Shown here: positions 25,457 through 34,525 of the stretch, one piece after another
Position numbering within the stretch: the stretch's first letter is position 1
Layout: every line of letters starts with the position of its first letter
DNA from: Paenibacillus sp. YN15
Lineage (GTDB): Bacteria > Bacillota > Bacilli > Paenibacillales > NBRC-103111
Assembly (NCBI RefSeq): GCF_003285005.1
Contig: NZ_QMFA01000020.1
Span: 58,015-122,014 of the forward strand
Direction: 5' to 3'
DNA: 64,000 nucleotides
Position numbers and translations under genes: made by a program
Notes under the pieces: model-generated
The model's input: the letters and a program-made list of their open reading frames with translations, nothing else
The model's database searches: none
What the model was told of the DNA's origin: nothing

Positions 25457-26998
25457 TTACTTGCCGTAGCCGAGGTCCTTCAACTGCTTAATGGCAGACT
25501 CCACATATGCTTTATAGCCAAAGGTGGTTTCCAGCGTTTGCAGGAATTTGTCGTACTCGTTCAGATTGCGTTTGCCGTATACGAACTTGAACGTTTCCTC
25601 TTCAATAAAGCGGATGGCATCAGCCGCATTGTAGCCCTCCGGATTTTGGACAAAACCGTCCAGCGTTTTGATGCGGGGCAAATCAGCCTCAAAATCAATG
25701 TAAGAGGTGACAGTAGGGAATTTGGTCTTCAGATATTCGGTTTCCTGACGGCCGGTATACTGGTACAACCAGGTGAAGCCTGTTTCTTTCTGTCCCTGTT
25801 CAGTTATAGCTGCCTTGCCGTTTGCCAGCGTGAAGTGGATATCCTTCAAACCGAATTGAACCAGCAGATTCCCTTCCTCGGTGGACATATAATTCAGAAC
25901 CTCAAAGATCTTGTTCAGCTTCTCCGGCTGTCCTTCCAGACTCTTCGGAATGACGAACAGCCCGCTTGCTGCCCCGATGTTGATGGAGTTGGCATATGCA
26001 AGACCGGTTGGCCCTTTGGGAGCTTCCAGTTGAATCCACTCTGCCTTCGGGTTGGCCTCCCTCCAGATCTTCTGCGCATCTTCTTTCATGAATTGCGCCC
26101 ATTCGCTGTTAATGATGCCGACTTTTCCCTGGAAGGCCTTGTCTCTTGCGGCAGTTCCCTTATTACTGATGACTTCCGGGTCAACAATTCCGGCATCAAG
26201 GAACTTCTTGATCGCGGCCAGAGCATCCTTCATACCCGGTTGATAATAGGTGTTGACCACTTCGCCGCCGTCTTTTTGGAAGAACGCGCCGGCAGCTGTG
26301 ACGCCATAAGCGCCGTATATGGGCTCAAAGGTTGCCAGGGCGGTACCCGTCATCCCGAAGGTATCCTTCTTGCCGTTGCCGTCAGGGTCATTCTCGGTAA
26401 ATGCTTTCGCTACCTCGAACAGCTCGTCGACGGTTGTCGGCGCTTTCAGCTTAAGGGCATCCAGCCAATCCTTGCGAATCCAATATGTGTGGGTAACAGC
26501 TTGACCTGCTTTGGGCAGAGCGTACTGCTTGCCGTTGACGATCCCTTTCTTCAATACATCTGCTCCGGCAAAATCCTTGTAATCCGCCAATTTGTCCAGG
26601 TAGGGGGTCAAATCAAGCAGCATGCCGGATTCAGCCAACTTCTGAACATGAGCCTTGCTCGTGGCCATGAACAGGTCCGGCAGGTTGTTGGAGGCAGCGC
26701 GAACATTGATTTGGTTCTCGTAATCCTTCTGATCTGCCACAAGAAGCTGCGTGAGTTGGATGTTCAGCTTCTTGTCCAACTCCTTCTTCACGAAGTCGTC
26801 TGCCGGAACATTGGCGCCCCAGCTGATCTGCGCAACCTCTAGCTTGACAGGCGCGGCAGGCTTGGCAGATGCAGCGGCGCCCGGCGAAGCGCTTGCCGCT
26901 GGCACAGTCTCCTTGTCGGCGTCAGAGCCGCACCCCGCCGCAGCGGTTAGTGCAATGGAAAGCGATACGGCAGCGGCGATTCTTTTTTTCATAACCAT
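25457..26998 (-). CDS. Extracellular solute-binding lipoprotein, locus 2
   Basis: Binding protein of the locus 2 importer, 513 residues. Signal sequence with lipobox AAAGC (lipidated Cys about residue 23), Ala/Pro/Ser linker, then a family 1 sugar-binding body (VAQISWGANVPADDFVKKEL ... WIRKDWLDALKLKAPTTVDE). AAGGGG six bases before the ATG at 26998 supports that start. It follows the two permeases by 80 bases. Given the following galactosidases, a galactan-, galactoglucan- or beta-glucan-derived oligosaccharide is a reasonable ligand (inference). Confidence 0.9.
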   Translation of the reverse strand: MVMKKRIAAAVSLSIALTAAAGCGSDADKETVPAASASPGAAASAKPAAPVKLEVAQISWGANVPADDFVKKELDKKLNIQLTQLLVADQKDYENQINVRAASNNLPDLFMATSKAHVQKLAESGMLLDLTPYLDKLADYKDFAGADVLKKGIVNGKQYALPKAGQAVTHTYWIRKDWLDALKLKAPTTVDELFEVAKAFTENDPDGNGKKDTFGMTGTALATFEPIYGAYGVTAAGAFFQKDGGEVVNTYYQPGMKDALAAIKKFLDAGIVDPEVISNKGTAARDKAFQGKVGIINSEWAQFMKEDAQKIWREANPKAEWIQLEAPKGPTGLAYANSINIGAASGLFVIPKSLEGQPEKLNKIFEVLNYMSTEEGNLLVQFGLKDIHFTLANGKAAITEQGQKETGFTWLYQYTGRQETEYLKTKFPTVTSYIDFEADLPRIKTLDGFVQNPEGYNAADAIRFIEEETFKFVYGKRNLNEYDKFLQTLETTFGYKAYVESAIKQLKDLGYGK

Positions 26999-27078
26999 CC
27001 TGTACCCCTTCTTTCATTCAAATTAGTGAATGGCTCTTGCAATATGAATGAACTGAAAGTCCTTGGGCCGGACTCAGC

Positions 27079-27939
27079 TTATCCCTTGATAGCGCCCAGC
27101 AGCATCCCTTTGGTGAAGTGCTTCTGGATGAATGGATATACCGCAATGATCGGCAAGCTGCCGGAGATAACCGCCGCCATTTGCATGGCTGCCGTTGGAA
27201 CGGTAACATCCGTCATAACCACGTTGGACTGGCTCAACAGCAGCATGTTGCGGATAATCACTTGAAGCGGGTGCAGCTTGACATCGGTAATATACAGAAC
27301 CGCCGAGAAGAAGGCATTCCAGTGTCCAACCATATAGAACAACCCTACTGTCATGATGGACGGAATCGACAGGGGAACTACAATCTGCCACAGCACCCGG
27401 AATTCCTTGGCGCCGTCCATCCGGGCCGACTCGAACAACTCCTCGGGAATCCCTTCGAAGAAGGTTTTCATAATCAGCATATTAAAGGTGGAGATGGCGC
27501 CGGGAACAATGAGCGCCCATACCGTATCCAGAAGCCCCAGGGATTGCACAACCAGATAGGTGGGGATGAGACCGCCGTTAAACAGCATTGTAATCACGAT
27601 CAGCATGAGAAAGAAGGTTCGGCCCCGCAAATTTCTGCGGCTTAGGGAATAGGCGGCCATCATGGTCAGAACCAGGTTGATAGCGGTTCCGACGATGGTG
27701 ACGAAGAGGCTGACCAGCATGGATCTGCCCAAAGCGGGATCAGAGAGAATCTGGCTGTAGGCCTCCAGGGAAATCCGGTGCGGGATGATAATGAATCCGC
27801 CGTTTTTGACTACTTCGCTATAGGGAGTCAGGGAGACCGAAACCACATACAGCAATGGAAAGATGGAAACCGCAGCCACCAGAATGAGCAAGGTGTTGAC
27901 CAAGATGTTAAACATTTTATCCGACCGGCTGATTACCAT
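27079..27939 (-). CDS. ABC sugar permease, LplC/YtcP type, locus 2
   Basis: Six-span permease of about 286 residues with EAA loop (EELFESARMDGAK) and the subfamily tail HFTKGMLLGAIKG. The ATG at 27939 overlaps the end of the partner permease by seven bases, giving coupled translation; a GGGGGGAGG ribosome site lies just upstream. An ATG five codons earlier sits within that purine run and is less likely. Confidence 0.92.
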   Translation of the reverse strand: MVISRSDKMFNILVNTLLILVAAVSIFPLLYVVSVSLTPYSEVVKNGGFIIIPHRISLEAYSQILSDPALGRSMLVSLFVTIVGTAINLVLTMMAAYSLSRRNLRGRTFFLMLIVITMLFNGGLIPTYLVVQSLGLLDTVWALIVPGAISTFNMLIMKTFFEGIPEELFESARMDGAKEFRVLWQIVVPLSIPSIMTVGLFYMVGHWNAFFSAVLYITDVKLHPLQVIIRNMLLLSQSNVVMTDVTVPTAAMQMAAVISGSLPIIAVYPFIQKHFTKGMLLGAIKG

Positions 27940-28892
27940 ATTCCTCCCCCCCATCGTTTAGCCAATTTATTGGTGCCCAGTACCAGAACGAAGCCGATTG
28001 CCGACTTGAACAAACCAACCGCCGTCGCCATGCTGAAGTTCATCTGCTGCAGCCCGGTGCGGAATACCCAGGTATCAATGATATCGGCTACCGGATAAAC
28101 CCGCGGGTGATAGAATACATAGATTTGCTCGAAGCCGGCATCCAGAATGCTGCCGACCCGCAGGATCAGAAGCAGGATGATCACACTGCGAATCCCCGGT
28201 AGCGTAATATGCCAGATCATCCTGAAGCGTCCCGCTCCGTCTACCCTGGCGGCCTCGAATAAGGTCGGGTCGATTCCGCTGATGGCGGCCAAATAGATGA
28301 TGGCGCTCCAGCCCAGGTCCTTCCAGATTTCTGTCCCCACCAGCACGGTCCGGAACCATTCCACGGCATTCATGAACGGAACGCTGCTCCAGCCTGCTTC
28401 CACGATCCAGCGGTTGAACAACCCGGTTGTTTCGGACAGAAAGGCGAGGGAGATGCCGTAGATGATGATCCAGGACAAAAAGTGCGGCATATAGCTTAAG
28501 GTTTGCGCCCACCGCTTCAGCCAGGTGCTGCGGCATTCGTGGATCAGGATGGCCAGTACAATGCCGGGAACCATGCCGAATGCCAGTTTGTACAGGCTAA
28601 TCAGAAGGGTGTTGGACATGAGTTGGGTGAAATACGGAGAATCGAAAAAAACCTTAAAGTGCTTGTACCACGGGTCCGCCCAGGGACTGTGCAGCATGCC
28701 TTCGGAGAAGTTGTAATCCTTGAAGGAAATAATCACGCCGTACATCGGTAGGTACTTGAAAATAAAATACCACACCAAGCAGGGCAGCAGCATAAGATAT
28801 AATGCCTTCATCTGCCACAGGTACACCCCTAATTTATGGAGATACCTCCTGGCTTGTTTTGGCCTTTCGGCCGCAGCCGTTGCCGTTGTCAT
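27933..28892 (-). CDS. ABC sugar permease, LplB type, locus 2
   Basis: First permease of locus 2, about 319 residues. Contains the LYLMLLPCLVWYFIFKYLPMYG start, the EAA loop (PTLFEAARVDGAGRF) and the tail VGLFKSAIGFVLVLGTNKLA. The ATG at 28892 has a GAGGTGG site 5 bases upstream; a GTG three codons earlier overlaps that site. It is separated from the response regulator gene by 136 bases holding a terminator and a tandem repeat, so it starts its own transcript. Confidence 0.92.
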   Translation of the reverse strand: MTTATAAAERPKQARRYLHKLGVYLWQMKALYLMLLPCLVWYFIFKYLPMYGVIISFKDYNFSEGMLHSPWADPWYKHFKVFFDSPYFTQLMSNTLLISLYKLAFGMVPGIVLAILIHECRSTWLKRWAQTLSYMPHFLSWIIIYGISLAFLSETTGLFNRWIVEAGWSSVPFMNAVEWFRTVLVGTEIWKDLGWSAIIYLAAISGIDPTLFEAARVDGAGRFRMIWHITLPGIRSVIILLLILRVGSILDAGFEQIYVFYHPRVYPVADIIDTWVFRTGLQQMNFSMATAVGLFKSAIGFVLVLGTNKLAKRWGGGIW

Positions 28893-28988
28893 TGGCTCCA
28901 CCTCTTATCCGCTTGTTTATGTCTGTAGCTTTATCATACCTTCGCGGGATCAAAGAGATAATCACCAAATCTAAGGGGTTAGGTGCAC

Positions 28989-29010
28989 GATTCTTATATG
29001 ATTCTTATAT
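28989..29010. promoter_or_regulatory. Tandem 11-bp repeat, candidate response-regulator operator
   Basis: Two perfect adjacent copies of GATTCTTATAT (28989-28999 and 29000-29010), about 100 bases upstream of the first permease ATG. An 11-bp period puts both copies on one face of the helix, the usual layout for AraC-type DNA-binding domains. The neighbouring YesN-type regulator is the natural candidate to bind here. Confidence 0.45.
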
Positions 29011-29013
29011 GTT

Positions 29014-29049
29014 AAAACCGGAGGCGCTTCAAAGCCGCTCCCGGTTTTT
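29014..29049 (-). terminator. Terminator overlapping the response-regulator gene end
   Basis: Inverted repeat AAAACCGG / CCGGTTTT with a partly paired interior, followed by T residues on both strands. The stop codon of the regulator gene (29029) lies inside it. It separates the regulatory pair from the transporter operon. Confidence 0.6.
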
Positions 29050-30540
29050 GTGCTCCGCGCGGAACTCGCTTGGCGTAAGCCCTGTCCAGCGCTTGAATAT
29101 TTTGAAGAAGTAGCTGGGATTGGTAAAACCCGCACGCTCTCCGATCTCCGCTACGGGCAATTCCGTCTGCTCCAGATAAAACTTGGCCTCGCTCACCCGG
29201 ATTTGCTGCAGATAATTGATGAAGGTGTCCCCCGTTTTTTTCTTAAACAGACCGCTTAAGTAATTTTCGTCCATATTGACATACGCGGCCATAGCTTGCA
29301 GCGAAATATCCTGATCATAGTTGCGGAGCACATAACCGATGATCTTGTTGACCTCCGGATGGTCCGTTTCGGGGTAGGCGATCCTGCTCCGCCCCTTGGC
29401 ATATTGCTCCATATTCGTCAGGAGCGCCGCCAGCACCTCCTGATGGGAAACAGCCTGCCGGATTACGTCCGTCCGCAGTGGCGTTTTTTGGCTGATCCGC
29501 GAAAAAATCTTATCCAGCCGTTCCGCCGTCTCCTTGACCAGCACCATCGGCATATGCGCTTCCTTCACATAAAGCCATATATCAGCCAGCTTCCGTCTGC
29601 ATTCCTGCAGCGCTCCCGCCTCAAACGAGCGGATCACCCCCTGCTCGATCTCCCATGGAACGGCTGCAGCCTTCTTAATGTCGCGGCTGATCTGTGACAT
29701 ATTCTTCGAAGCGTCCCCATTCCCGGCCGCCTCACCGCCGTAGTACGCGCTGTCCAGCACTCCCAGATTCCGCAGCCATTCCTCCTCCACAGTTTGCTCC
29801 CTGGAGGCTGTGCGGCATACCACCGGCACTTCGTCCAGCATCATCCTTTGAAAGCCGGCAGTCGACGGCGAGTTTCCCCAGATAAAAAAGGTTGTTTGTC
29901 CCATGTCCGAATAGCTGCAGACCGCTTCCTGCCCACCTCCTGTAAAGGCGGGAAGCCCCTGAAGCGATGCGGAAGCAAAGCTCCGGGGGCCGTGCAGCGA
30001 GGAGACGATGGCAAGCCGGCCGTATTGCCGCTCTGCCGTCCGGAACTCCGCCCGTTTCCGTTCCTCGTCGCCGGACAGCTCCTTGCCGAACATGGATTTC
30101 CAGATCACCGGCAACCCTTCCCGCAGGCTGTCCTGAACCAGCAGTTTTTGCCGCTGCTGCTTATGCATAAGTTGGGCCTTCGCCTTGTTCAAGGCCTGTA
30201 TCAGCTGATCGTCATTCATGGACAACTTCAGAATGTAGCTGCTGGCCCCATATTCCAGCGCCATGCGGGCATATTCAAACTCATTGGCACAGGTCAGCAT
30301 GATGAAGATGGCTTCGCTGCCCTCCTTGCGGACCTCCTGCAGAAGCTCAATTCCGTCCATATAAGGCATGATGATGTCGGATAAAATAATATCCGGATGC
30401 AGCTCCTTCATGAGCGCCAGCGCTTCCTTGCCGTGAGAAGCTTCACCGGCGATGGTAAACCCGTGCTCCTCCCAAGGAATGGAGCTCCGGATGGATCTGC
30501 GGACAAAAGGCTCATCCTCAACCAGAAGGATTTTCCACAT
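29029..30540 (-). CDS. YesN-type response regulator, AraC output, locus 2
   Basis: A 503-residue regulator. Residues 1-120 are a CheY-like receiver (ILLVEDEP start, phospho-acceptor Asp about residue 55 in ILSDIIMPYMDG, Lys near 105). A helical linker leads to an AraC double HTH at about 400-500 with IAEIGERAGFTNPSYFFKIFKRWTG-like signature. It overlaps the kinase gene by 23 bases, so both are made together. By family it activates the adjacent sugar transporter operon when phosphorylated by YesM-type kinase. Confidence 0.93.
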   Translation of the reverse strand: MWKILLVEDEPFVRRSIRSSIPWEEHGFTIAGEASHGKEALALMKELHPDIILSDIIMPYMDGIELLQEVRKEGSEAIFIMLTCANEFEYARMALEYGASSYILKLSMNDDQLIQALNKAKAQLMHKQQRQKLLVQDSLREGLPVIWKSMFGKELSGDEERKRAEFRTAERQYGRLAIVSSLHGPRSFASASLQGLPAFTGGGQEAVCSYSDMGQTTFFIWGNSPSTAGFQRMMLDEVPVVCRTASREQTVEEEWLRNLGVLDSAYYGGEAAGNGDASKNMSQISRDIKKAAAVPWEIEQGVIRSFEAGALQECRRKLADIWLYVKEAHMPMVLVKETAERLDKIFSRISQKTPLRTDVIRQAVSHQEVLAALLTNMEQYAKGRSRIAYPETDHPEVNKIIGYVLRNYDQDISLQAMAAYVNMDENYLSGLFKKKTGDTFINYLQQIRVSEAKFYLEQTELPVAEIGERAGFTNPSYFFKIFKRWTGLTPSEFRAEHKNRERL

Positions 30541-32314
30541 GCTGCTGCTCCTTTCCGTATGGAGAAGAAATCAAGAGCGGGATATCCAGCTGAACCAGGG
30601 TTCCCTGCTCAAGCGGCTGCAGATGGAGCCGGGCGTCCCCCTTATAGAGAAGCTGCAGCCGTTCCCGGAGATTGCTTAACCCGATTCCTTTCCTTTTGCG
30701 GGACAAGCCGGCTGCCTCTGCATCCGGCCCCTGTCCGTTATCCACGATTTCCAGACGGAGCTTGCCGTCCAATCGGAAGGCTCTCACAATAATTGTGCCG
30801 CCGCGGTTCATATGCACCAGCCCGTGATGGATGGAGTTCTCCACCAGCGGCTGCAGACTGAGTTTGGGAACAAGGGCATAATCCAGAGCCTCCTCCACCT
30901 CGTACCGGACTTCAAAGCTATGGTCATACCGGAAGGACTGAATATGGACATAAGCCTGGACCAGCCCGATCTCCTCGCGCAAATGAACCAAATCCACATC
31001 GGTGTTCAGGCTGCATTCCAATAGCTTGCCCAGGTTCTGACAAATTTCCGAGGTTCCCGTATCCCCGTGGTTCCGGGCATTCCACTTGATTGTGTTCAAG
31101 GTATTCAGCAAAAAATGGGGGTTCATCTGTGACATCAGCATCTGAAAGCGGATCGCTTCCTTCTGGCGCTCCTCCGCCTTCAAACGGGCGATGAGCTTGC
31201 GTATATCGTCGGTCATCCGGTTAAAGGCGCGGGCCAGCATTCGGCTTTCGCCTTTATACCGGTCTTCGGGAAGATGGACCTCCAGATTGCGTTCCACCAG
31301 CTCCCTCATTCTCAGCTCCAGACTGCGCAGAGGCCGGCTGATGGCGTAAGCAATGGCGAAGGTGATGCCGATAAATATGCACACTGTCACACTGAAGGAA
31401 AAAACAAGCTGCTGCTTCATATCCCGGATGTTGCCGGACAAGGCCTCCAACGGAAACCGGTTGATCAAGTACCAGTCCGAATTGGGCAGGTAAATGCTAT
31501 TGTACAGCGAGTGATTGCGTGAGTCGGTAAAATAAAATTTCGGGTCCTGCCGGAAGCGGGGAAGCATCTCCTCGATCCCCGATTGCCCCCAGCTGTCATC
31601 GGTTTGCAGCACCGGTTCGCCGTTCCCGTCCATGATGGAATAGGATTGCTTCACTTGAAATCCGTTGGTAATGGAAGAAAGCCATGCGCTGATATCCAGG
31701 CTGACGCGAAGATATCCGAATGTGGTTTTGTCAACGCTTTCTAATTTGGCGAAGAAGGAATACAGTCTGGCATGAGGGAATTCCTTTGCCAGCATATCCT
31801 TCGGGTCATGAATACTCCAAAAGTAAATCTCATCCGTTTGGTCAAAACGCCGGAATTCCGGCTCATCCAGGATTTCACTGCTGGCAATATTCTGCTGCTC
31901 CAGATCCTCCGCCATGGTGGTGTAAATATTCCCGTGCAGATCGATCATCGTAATTTGAAGCGGAACAGTGCCGCTCATCAGGGCATTTTTGACGGTGAGC
32001 AGCTTATTGCGCAGGAACAGCACCCGCTCCTCCTCGGGATACATTCCGGGATCAATAAGCCTGTTTTGCAAATCGGGCTCCCGCTCCAGCTGCAGCATGG
32101 CTGCAAAGGCATCAAGCTTCAGGCTCTCAAAGCTGTCCTTCAAAAATTCAAGCTGGGTCGCATTTTGCTGGGCGATACCGGCCTTCTGCTTAACCTCCAA
32201 CTGGTTAATATTGCGGAATTGAAATAGCGAGAAGGGCACAAGCACAAACAGCAAGATGGACACAAACATCCGGTACTTCAGGCTGCCGGGCCACATATGC
32301 CGGGTCCAAGCCAT
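30518..32314 (-). CDS. YesM-type sensor histidine kinase, locus 2
   Basis: A 598-residue membrane kinase. The ATG at 32314 is preferred (AGGAGG 7 bases upstream). First membrane span about 18-35, an extracytoplasmic sensor of about 250 residues, second span about 290-310, HAMP (RPLRSLELRMRELVERNLEV), then the His_kinase domain with phospho-acceptor His in QMNPHFLLNTLN, the N box LQPLVENSIHHG and G box VDNGQG. It would sense an external sugar or its bound binding protein and phosphorylate the partner regulator. Confidence 0.93.
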   Translation of the reverse strand: MAWTRHMWPGSLKYRMFVSILLFVLVPFSLFQFRNINQLEVKQKAGIAQQNATQLEFLKDSFESLKLDAFAAMLQLEREPDLQNRLIDPGMYPEEERVLFLRNKLLTVKNALMSGTVPLQITMIDLHGNIYTTMAEDLEQQNIASSEILDEPEFRRFDQTDEIYFWSIHDPKDMLAKEFPHARLYSFFAKLESVDKTTFGYLRVSLDISAWLSSITNGFQVKQSYSIMDGNGEPVLQTDDSWGQSGIEEMLPRFRQDPKFYFTDSRNHSLYNSIYLPNSDWYLINRFPLEALSGNIRDMKQQLVFSFSVTVCIFIGITFAIAYAISRPLRSLELRMRELVERNLEVHLPEDRYKGESRMLARAFNRMTDDIRKLIARLKAEERQKEAIRFQMLMSQMNPHFLLNTLNTIKWNARNHGDTGTSEICQNLGKLLECSLNTDVDLVHLREEIGLVQAYVHIQSFRYDHSFEVRYEVEEALDYALVPKLSLQPLVENSIHHGLVHMNRGGTIIVRAFRLDGKLRLEIVDNGQGPDAEAAGLSRKRKGIGLSNLRERLQLLYKGDARLHLQPLEQGTLVQLDIPLLISSPYGKEQQHVENPSG

Positions 32315-32502
32315 GGAATCGCCTCCTGCGGATGCGTTTTCAATCGTGCAAAGGCCGGAGACTCCGCCAGTCTTGCCGGACAAGGCCCCCCTCTCATTAT
32401 AAGTCTTGAAGGCGGCAGATAACATCAACAAATCTTGTGAGTCGGGTATGCATATCTTATGGGCAAATGGAATCGCCGACCGCCGCGCAGTTCCGGCAGG
32501 CC

Positions 32503-32533
32503 AAAAAGCCCAGGCCTCCCTCCGCCTGGGCTT
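32503..32533 (-). terminator. Terminator after the HEAT-repeat gene remnant
   Basis: A 10-bp stem (AAGCCCAGGC / GCCTGGGCTT) followed on the minus strand by TTTTTGG. It insulates the kinase gene from the upstream remnant. Confidence 0.8.
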
Positions 32534-32603
32534 CGATACTTCGAGACCGCGTGCTCTTTCATCCAGGGAACGGGATGCCGCGGCTGCTATTTATGCACCG
32601 CAG

Positions 32604-33290
32604 CTACTCGGCCGCAGTCCAAATGTCCAGCGCTAAGGAACGGACTGTCAGATTCTCATGAACCCGATAGGCTCTCAGCCGGTTTGCACAATTCGCATTC
32701 CACGCCAACGCCTCCCCTGCAGCCGCAAGCACCGACAGTCCGATGGACAGGGCCTCGCTCCCGCCTTCATTGTCCAGTGCGTCCACCACGTCCAGCAGCG
32801 TTTCCGGTTGCCAATGTCCCTTGCTGTCCCGGAGCTTGTGAGCCACCTGCCGGCAAACCTCAGTCAGAAGATGCGGCTGCCGGCTAAAACAATGGGCCAA
32901 GCGGGTCATTTCACCGGCAGCCGCCTCCGCCCGGCTCCAATCCGCTGCCGCAATATGCAGCTTGATGACCAGATGCTGCAAGGTTTCATGGGCAGAGAGA
33001 CAATCGATCATCCTCTGGTATAAAGGAATAAGGGCAAGCCGCGTGCCCCAGGGCAAGGCGGTCAGCTGCCCGATCACCTGCGTCAGCCGCTGCCGGTGCG
33101 GCAAATCCCGCTCTTGGGAGGATGCGCCTCATACGCGCCATCCTCCAGCAAAGATGAGAGCAGCCGTGAATACGCCGCAGCGTCCTTGCTCTCGCCCCAG
33201 CAGGGCAATTTTCTGCATCCGGGCCGAATAACCCAGCACATCCAAAGCCTCCAGCAGTTTCTTTTTATTCAGAAGATTTGTATTGGACAT
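32604..33290 (-). pseudogene. Decayed HEAT-repeat protein gene
   Basis: Two frames on the minus strand are pieces of one gene. The first begins at an ATG with GGAGG nine bases upstream (33290) and reads MSNTNLLNKKKLLEALDVLG..., breaking at about 33215. In the next frame the sequence continues sensibly (AAAYSRLLSSLLEDGAYEAH) and breaks again near 33125. The rest, down to 32604, reads as a helical C-terminal part ending in NLTVRSLALDIWTA, typical of HEAT-type repeats. The family members I recall from Paenibacillus are far longer, so a large internal deletion plus frameshifts have destroyed it. Confidence 0.7.
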
Positions 33291-33342
33291 GGAAAATTTC
33301 CTCCGTTCAGGTTCCTCTTGTGCAAATCTATAAAACTCCAAT

Positions 33343-34317
33343 TCATTCAGCAGAAGAGGGGTTTTTTAGTTTAAAACAATTGATAAATAAACCTAATGAT
33401 TCATCTGAGACTTTTATTGGAATTCTTTCTGAGTTCTCTTTAAGTAAAAAAGTATTGCTAAATTCCACACTAAATTCCAAACATGATGCTGCTACTGTTT
33501 CAATTGGAGCACATAAGGAAAGGAACAGGTCTAGAAATGCCACCAATTCTCTTTGTCCCCAATCAGTATAAATATTGTAACGCTCTGTTGTTGTAATTCC
33601 ATGAACTAACTTGTTTCTCATATGAAGAAATAAATCCAGCGCCATTTTTATCTCTGCCTCAATTTCAAACGCTTCTTGCGCTGCATTGAATATCCCTCCT
33701 AATGTCTTCTTCTCCCATCCCCCCGAAAAATCATTAATCGTTTCATACTTTCTCTGTTGTTTTTCAGATACGCCAAAAATAAACGATTTTGAAAATAGGC
33801 TTTCAATTTCATGACACTTTGTCAAAGCTAACCCCAAGGCAGTATAAAGTTGATTAGTAATATCAATTTCTGGCTCATTATCGTAATTGTCATATTTGGG
33901 AAGCCGCTCATTCCTTTCATAAAGAGCTCTTGCGCCAATGGTGTAGGTATGCCACTGTCCATCAGGCTTCTTTGCATAGACAACATCCCGTAAAAGTATC
34001 TGCTCTTCATCATCTATACTTCGGAATTTTGCACCAAGGTCTTCTAGAAGCCATGTGGCTGCATACCAAGGCCATTGATGCAGGTCAGGTCTATCGGCTT
34101 GCTGTAGCGCATGTTTTTGGGACCATTCTCTAAATTTTGTATCTGCTTTTTCTTCAAGTGTATCAGGTACATCCATTACACGGACAGCTGTAACGTCGGA
34201 TGCATCAAATCCATTCATATGTATCTCAACTGACTTTGCACTACGGCTATTTTTAGCAACAACAAAACAGCCCTCGTAGCCATCCGATTTCACCCAATAT
34301 AATTTCCATTTTCCCAT
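33343..34317 (-). CDS. Unknown protein with HEPN-like motif
   Basis: A 324-residue soluble protein I do not recognise. Its AT content is visibly higher than its neighbours, suggesting transfer. The C-terminal half is helical and contains MALDLFLHMRNKLVHGI at about residues 229-245, whose RNKLVH fits the R-x(4)-H signature of HEPN domains (many are RNases in toxin or defence systems). The N-terminal 60 residues form a strand-rich domain (KLYWVKSDGYEGCFVV). No partner nucleotidyltransferase or antitoxin is adjacent. It sits between the HEAT remnant and the dockerin-tail repeat. Confidence 0.6.
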   Translation of the reverse strand: MGKWKLYWVKSDGYEGCFVVAKNSRSAKSVEIHMNGFDASDVTAVRVMDVPDTLEEKADTKFREWSQKHALQQADRPDLHQWPWYAATWLLEDLGAKFRSIDDEEQILLRDVVYAKKPDGQWHTYTIGARALYERNERLPKYDNYDNEPEIDITNQLYTALGLALTKCHEIESLFSKSFIFGVSEKQQRKYETINDFSGGWEKKTLGGIFNAAQEAFEIEAEIKMALDLFLHMRNKLVHGITTTERYNIYTDWGQRELVAFLDLFLSLCAPIETVAASCLEFSVEFSNTFLLKENSERIPIKVSDESLGLFINCFKLKNPSSAE

Positions 34318-34408
34318 ATAAACACCTCTATTGCTTATTATTCCTTATATGAATGTTATTGAATAGGGTAAAAGTATTACGAACTCACCCGTTGCTGTAA
34401 CAAATAAC

Positions 34409-34525
34409 ACAAAACACCCCTCCATCACCATCAACTCCCCAAAGGGAAGCCAATGTCTGATGATAAGGGGTGCTTGTTCGTCTGCTGCGGAAGCTTTTTC
34501 TGTTGCCTACTCTATTTTATCAGCC
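34409..34525 (-). repeat. Dockerin-gene 3' end and terminator, copy B
   Basis: The intact counterpart of the 13580-13698 repeat, in the same orientation 20.8 kb away. It covers the last codons of the dockerin protein gene and the inverted repeat behind it (CACCCCT ... AGGGGTG, T-rich on the minus strand), which acts as its terminator. Confidence 0.8.

Noticed and set aside
13580..34525. Reading the 21-kb repeat-bracketed segment as an integrative mobile element
   Set aside because: No integrase, recombinase, transposase or conjugation gene is inside, and the repeats are ordinary gene ends rather than att-like sites. Homologous exchange is the simpler reading.
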